This document shows, one piece after another, positions 30,486 to 34,548 of a stretch of 34,548 nucleotides of DNA; position 1 is the first letter of the stretch, and each line of letters starts with the position of its first letter. This DNA is from Conidiobolus incongruus B7586 (Eukaryota; Entomophthoromycota; Entomophthoromycetes; Entomophthorales; Conidiobolaceae), in contig JNEM01008199.1 in assembly GCA_000697335.1 (NCBI GenBank), positions 1-34,548 on the forward strand, in the 5' to 3' direction. A program made the position numbers and the translations under genes. The notes beneath the pieces are model-generated. The model was given only the letters and a program-made list of their open reading frames with translations. It did not search any database and was not told where the DNA came from.

Positions 30486-33431
30486 ATGAATCCCAATTCT
30501 GACCCTCCTTCAATCGATCCTGAAAGCAAAATTTCTGAGCAATTAGAGAATAATGATATTTCAAACTCTATCCAGCACCAAGATTCTATTTCAAATAATA
30601 CAAGTCAAACTCAGAACGCTCTGTTAGATTTTACCGGCTCTTCTGAAACCTATTTCCAACCTCAAAAATCTAACTGTGCTTCTGCAAGTTCTATTAATTC
30701 CGGCTCGGAACAACCTCGAATTAAAAAATTCAACACTCAAACTGGGAAACTTAGTACCAATAGTCTTCAGCCTCCAGCTTTAGACCGCAGTTATTCTCAT
30801 GGCAGCCCTTCCAAACATCACAAATCTCATTCAAATAGAAACTCTAGGTATGTATCTAGTGTTGAACGAGGATCAAGAAAGTCCCAAAATTTCCACAATT
30901 TCGTAGACCCTAGTGATGCCGATGACGATGAAGTTCATACTATACGAATTAGTCACTCCCCATCTCAAGGCAAGAAAAACCTTCGACATCGTTCTATGTT
31001 TGTTAGTGGTGGCCGTTCTCGTATGCATTCAAACAGAGCTTCTCTTGCCAGATTTCACGATTATGAACCGGAGACTACCGATGCTAATTTAGAAGACCAA
31101 ACTGAACAAATCGATACCGAAGATGATAGAGAATATACTCTAAAGGATCGACAAGAAATGTTGAATACAGTACATCCTTTTGGTTTCAGACTTTGGAAAC
31201 CAGCTTTATACAAAAAATCTCGTTCTATTACACGTAACGCAAGAAGTGCACTTCATTCAATACCTACTGAAGGCCTGCATCTTTCTTTTGGTAATGTTCT
31301 TTGGCTTATATTCTTTGGTTGGTGGATGTCTGCAATCTTTTATTTTAATTCAATTTTATTACGGTTTATACCATTTGGTGGTCGTGCATATTCTAAAATT
31401 CTCAGTGGTTTATCTTGGTACATTTTATGGCCATTTAACAAATATGTAGAAAAGAGATTGTTTCAAGTTACCAACGAAGAAATTCTAAACCCTGATCATG
31501 CGAATGATTTAGATAGAGAACCTTTATTAGGCCATGAGCGTAATACGAGCCAAGATCTTTCTCCATATAAGCCCGAATTGTTTATTGGTAAAATTGCTTA
31601 CTTTGGAATCTTTTATACAATTATTGCTCCTACTTTAATAACTGTATCTATAATTAATTGGCTGTTTGTTCTATCTGTACCTATGGCTAAATTGAATTAT
31701 GCTTTGTATCGCAAATTGAGAAGAAGTCCCTTAAGATTAGATTTCAAACTCGGATCAAAGACTCCTGGTGCATCTGGTTGTCTGGTCACTTTATGTACTA
31801 TTCAAGCTGGAGGAATACAATATCTCAAGTATACATACGACGGTATTAATATTATCTTTATTAATCTATTAGCTGTTGTGGTATTCGTGATGGTGGATGA
31901 ATATGTTTTTAAGGGATTATTGAATTTAGATACTTTTTTTACTGATAATGGATTTTTATTTGTATCCTGTATTATTTCCACTGTTCCTTTGGCTTATTTC
32001 ATTGGTATGGCTGTGTCTTCTATTAGTGCACAGAGTTCCCTAGCATTAGGTGCAGTTATTAATGCTACCTTTGGTTCCATCGTGGAAATTATTTTGTATT
32101 GTATTGCATTAACAGAAAAAAAAGCTATTTTGGTTGAAGGATCTATAATTGGTAGTTTTTTGGCAGGTTTATTATTGATGCCTGGCGTCAGTATGATGGG
32201 AGGTGCTCTAAAAAAGAAGCAACAGAGATTTAATGCAAAGAGCGCAGGTGTAACTTCCACAATGTTGATCATGTCCATTATTGGTGTTTTCACTCCTACT
32301 ATATTTTATTCCTTATATGCTGATTTTGAACTCCAATGTAAGCACTGTCCACCAAAACTATCCCCACATAATCTCTTTAAATGTACTGGCTGTTCCTACT
32401 CTATGGTTCATCCTACTGAAAATGAATTTTATAGAGCACAGGGTATCTATGTTATGTATGCATGTGCTACAATTCTACCAATCGCTTACATTGTTTGTTT
32501 AATGTTCACCTTGAAAACACACACCAAACTCATTTATTCACCTCCCCAACCTTCTATTAACCAATCCCTTAAAAATTTTTACAAAAAATTCTTTCCTGAT
32601 CATATTTTGAGCCAAATGAATCCATTACACCATGAATCTTCAAACGAAACCAATGAGCAACAGAACTCTGCATTTAACAATGAGAATTATGAAACTTCGA
32701 ATCATCATGAAGGTCCGCAGGATCAACTACAACCATTAGAGAACACCGAAAATACACAATTAAATGGTGATCAGTTAGCCAATCCTGGTGCACTTTCACA
32801 TAATATTCCACCTATTCCTTACCCACATCATCTTTTTGACGATGAAGAAGATGACAGTAGTGAAGAAGGCCATGGTGGTCATGATGCACCAGAATGGAGT
32901 AATACCAAATCTTACATAGTTTTGTTTACAGCCACAGTTTTATTTGCATTAGTTGCCGAAATTATGATTAAGGCCGTTGATGATGTAATCGAAGAATTCC
33001 ATATTGATGAAAAGCTTATTGGATTAACTTTATTTGCTCTTGTTCCTAACGTTGCTGAATTCGTAAATGCAATCTCCTTTGCTATGGGTGGAAATATTTC
33101 ATTAAGCATGGAAATTGGTTCTGCTTATGCTGTCCAAGTTTCGTTACTCCAAGTACCTATTTTGGTTGCTTTTTCCGAATATTACAATCATACTTATAGT
33201 GGTACTGATATGCTCAATACCTTTACATTGGTATTCCCAAGACTTGATATGATTGCTGTAATCTTTTCAGTTTTCTTAATTACCTACATTTATATTGAAG
33301 GAAAAGCTAACTACTTTAAGGGAACTATATTGGCTTTAACTTATTTGGTTTGGTTAGTTGCTTTTATTTTCGAGCCTACAAACAGCTCACCTACTGGTTC
33401 ATTCAATCTTTCAGACTTACCCAATAATTAA
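30486..33431 (+). CDS. VNX1: Vnx1-type vacuolar monovalent cation/H+ antiporter (CAX superfamily)
   Basis: A single exon encodes 981 residues; yeast Vnx1 is about 908. Vnx1 exchanges K+ or Na+ for H+ across the vacuolar membrane. The first 230 residues are cytosolic and Ser/Asn-rich. The Vnx1-specific block ENREYTLKDRQE-like (here EYTLKDRQEMLNTVHPFGFR, about 216-235) precedes LWKPALYKKSRSITR and a first membrane region. The first exchanger repeat holds GAVINATFGSIVEIILYCIA (about 522-541), then EGSIIGS.LAGLLLMPGVSMMGG and KKKQQRFNAKSAGVTSTMLI. A lumenal or cytosolic loop has four CxxC-type cysteines (CKHCP, CTGC). An acidic, His-containing linker (DDEEDDSSEEGHGGH) separates the second repeat with LFALVPNVAEFVNAISFAMG (about 849-868) and GSAYAVQVSLLQVPIL. 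The acidic residues of both alpha repeats are kept. It is the only intron-free long gene in the window. The first ATG at 30486 is the start. Confidence 0.93.
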   Translation: MNPNSDPPSIDPESKISEQLENNDISNSIQHQDSISNNTSQTQNALLDFTGSSETYFQPQKSNCASASSINSGSEQPRIKKFNTQTGKLSTNSLQPPALDRSYSHGSPSKHHKSHSNRNSRYVSSVERGSRKSQNFHNFVDPSDADDDEVHTIRISHSPSQGKKNLRHRSMFVSGGRSRMHSNRASLARFHDYEPETTDANLEDQTEQIDTEDDREYTLKDRQEMLNTVHPFGFRLWKPALYKKSRSITRNARSALHSIPTEGLHLSFGNVLWLIFFGWWMSAIFYFNSILLRFIPFGGRAYSKILSGLSWYILWPFNKYVEKRLFQVTNEEILNPDHANDLDREPLLGHERNTSQDLSPYKPELFIGKIAYFGIFYTIIAPTLITVSIINWLFVLSVPMAKLNYALYRKLRRSPLRLDFKLGSKTPGASGCLVTLCTIQAGGIQYLKYTYDGINIIFINLLAVVVFVMVDEYVFKGLLNLDTFFTDNGFLFVSCIISTVPLAYFIGMAVSSISAQSSLALGAVINATFGSIVEIILYCIALTEKKAILVEGSIIGSFLAGLLLMPGVSMMGGALKKKQQRFNAKSAGVTSTMLIMSIIGVFTPTIFYSLYADFELQCKHCPPKLSPHNLFKCTGCSYSMVHPTENEFYRAQGIYVMYACATILPIAYIVCLMFTLKTHTKLIYSPPQPSINQSLKNFYKKFFPDHILSQMNPLHHESSNETNEQQNSAFNNENYETSNHHEGPQDQLQPLENTENTQLNGDQLANPGALSHNIPPIPYPHHLFDDEEDDSSEEGHGGHDAPEWSNTKSYIVLFTATVLFALVAEIMIKAVDDVIEEFHIDEKLIGLTLFALVPNVAEFVNAISFAMGGNISLSMEIGSAYAVQVSLLQVPILVAFSEYYNHTYSGTDMLNTFTLVFPRLDMIAVIFSVFLITYIYIEGKANYFKGTILALTYLVWLVAFIFEPTNSSPTGSFNLSDLPNN

Positions 33432-34028
33432 ACTCACTTTTGTTAATTATATCTATAAAATATACCAAATATCTTAAAATCAATTTTACCCATTTCAAAT
33501 TTGTTTGAATATAATGGATCGATTATGAATTTATATTCTTCACAATTTCTTATTAATACCTACCAAATTCTACCATCTTCGAATTTCGATTAATCTCCAT
33601 TAACAATATTGCTTTATTGTTTAGACATGTGTCTTTATATTATATAATAAATAAAGAAAATTAAATATTTATCATAAATGTAATTTATATAATATATATT
33701 TTTATGATTGTGTATGTTTTCGTTTATACTTTGCTTAAAAATATTTTTAAGTTGGTGAATATAAATTTGTTGAGTTGAACTTATATAAATTAAAGATGTT
33801 GAACACAGCTAATATCATCATGGATTATGAGTTTTATCTAACTAATAATATTGAACAAGCTCTAATTAATCAACAAATTTTTACTAAAATAGTTTTAATC
33901 CAATATATGTATTAAAATCTTATGTCTAATAGTGATAATAATTAATAAATTTAATTAAAAGTAGTACTGTGATGAATATAAATATGAATTGATAATGCAT
34001 TAAAATTTTAATGTTAATTTATTTTAAA
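33432..34028. other. convergent 3' intergenic region
   Basis: AT-rich spacer between the 3' ends of the antiporter gene and the minus-strand dehydratase. Poly-T and AATAAA-like words are present; no gene is seen. Confidence 0.6.
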
Positions 34029-34548
34029 TTAATTTTGTTTCTTAGCTTTGTTACCTAATACCTTCTTATTTTGACGGATCATATAAGTGAATAAAGAGTA
34101 AAAACCTAAATTGATGAATAAATATTATATTAATTAAAATTATTCATTAGTTAGTTGTTATACTACTTACCAATGGGATAATATACTAAAATAGCGACTA
34201 AAACATAGTAATAATTAATATTATAAGCCTTAATAGCTGGTAAAGCTTGAATAGATAATAACACTTCGCTGAAAGCACCAATGGGGTATAGGACATAGAA
34301 TAAAGAGTAACGAGCCCAAGTTAACCAGTCGGGAAGGGAGTGCATTAAGTTGGAGGCGTAGAATAAATAACGAACGATTTCAGTAATGGACCAAGCGAAT
34401 GACATAGTAGTTAAAGCCCAGTGAGTTTTGACCTGAATGTGAAATTAGCTGAAATTCTAATATTGCTCTGATGAGTTATTACCTCTTCAGTGGGGAAGTA
34501 GTGAAGGATACCAATAGCTAATAAAAGTCTAGAGAACACTTGACTGAC
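34029..34548 (-). CDS. PHS1: very-long-chain (3R)-3-hydroxyacyl-CoA dehydratase (Phs1/HACD), 5' end outside the window
   Basis: The visible minus-strand exons are 34548-34483 (continuing beyond the window edge), 34432-34171 and 34105-34029, with introns of 50 and 65 nt. They encode the last 134 residues in one frame. The enzyme removes water from 3-hydroxyacyl-CoA in the ER fatty-acid elongation cycle. SRLLLAIGILHYFP is followed by TTMSFAWSITEIVRYLFYAS, the PTPLA/HACD signature with the Tyr of the active site in IVRYLFY. RYSLFYVLYPIGAFSEVLLS contains the conserved YPIG..SE, whose Glu is the other catalytic residue. Further hydrophobic segments follow. The protein ends NKAKKQN, a KKxx ER-retrieval signal. 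The match is close and no defect is seen. The N-terminus and promoter lie beyond the window. Confidence 0.93.

Noticed and set aside
31994-32293. 99-codon minus-strand frame inside the antiporter gene
   Set aside because: Antisense shadow of the conserved exchanger repeat.
1-34548. A virus-derived or retroelement copy in the window
   Set aside because: No capsid, polymerase, integrase or long terminal repeat pattern could be supported on either strand.

Overview
This is an AT-rich (visually about one quarter G+C) eukaryotic, almost certainly fungal, nuclear segment. The evidence is a set of fungal housekeeping proteins: a Kre2/Mnt1-type GT15 mannosyltransferase, a Vnx1-type vacuolar cation/H+ antiporter, a Pkr1-like V-ATPase assembly factor, a Phs1/HACD dehydratase, mitoribosomal mL41, and the Ula1/NAE1 half of the NEDD8 E1. 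Their genes are split by very short GT..AG introns, almost all 50-65 nt. The extreme AT content, tiny introns and expanded class-A-like seven-TM receptors suggest an early-diverging filamentous fungus such as the Conidiobolus/Entomophthoromycotina group. That placement is inference.

Layout. 1-5.5 kb: two paralogous seven-transmembrane receptors, tail to tail (plus 2059-3176; minus 4313-5414). Each has one intron at the same place and phase and a short upstream ORF ending at or next to the main ATG. 5.5-10 kb: gene-poor AT-rich DNA. 10-12.6 kb: mL41 and ULA1/NAE1, both minus. 12.6-15.9 kb: a decayed block holding a coding-like fragment, a 1.1-kb tract of odd composition, stacked inverted repeats, an intron-bearing ATE1 (arginyl-tRNA-protein transferase) pseudogene, and a second decayed unknown gene whose stop codon overlaps that of the ATE1 relic. 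15.9-19.7 kb: LENG1-like Cir_N splicing-type protein, a tRNA-Leu relic, a Pkr1-like gene with an apparent one-base frame problem, and a minus-strand C2-domain protein with a glycine zipper and a QGGY repeat tail. 19.7-23.1 kb: AT-rich intergenic DNA with TA tracts. 23.2-27.4 kb: GT15 mannosyltransferase (plus) and a large minus-strand beta-propeller/helical protein resembling the Utp8/NOL11 ribosome-biogenesis family. 29.3-29.8 kb: a small secreted acidic-basic protein split exactly between its two charge blocks. 30.5-33.4 kb: intronless Vnx1-like antiporter. 34.0 kb to the end: the 3' part of a Phs1-type dehydratase.

The genes form no operon or cluster with a shared pathway. The most unusual signals are the uORF-receptor arrangement, the paired loss of the receptor disulfide cysteines in the second paralogue, the gene graveyard at 12.6-15.9 kb, the Leu-like tRNA relic with a CGG anticodon position, and the acidic/basic secreted protein.
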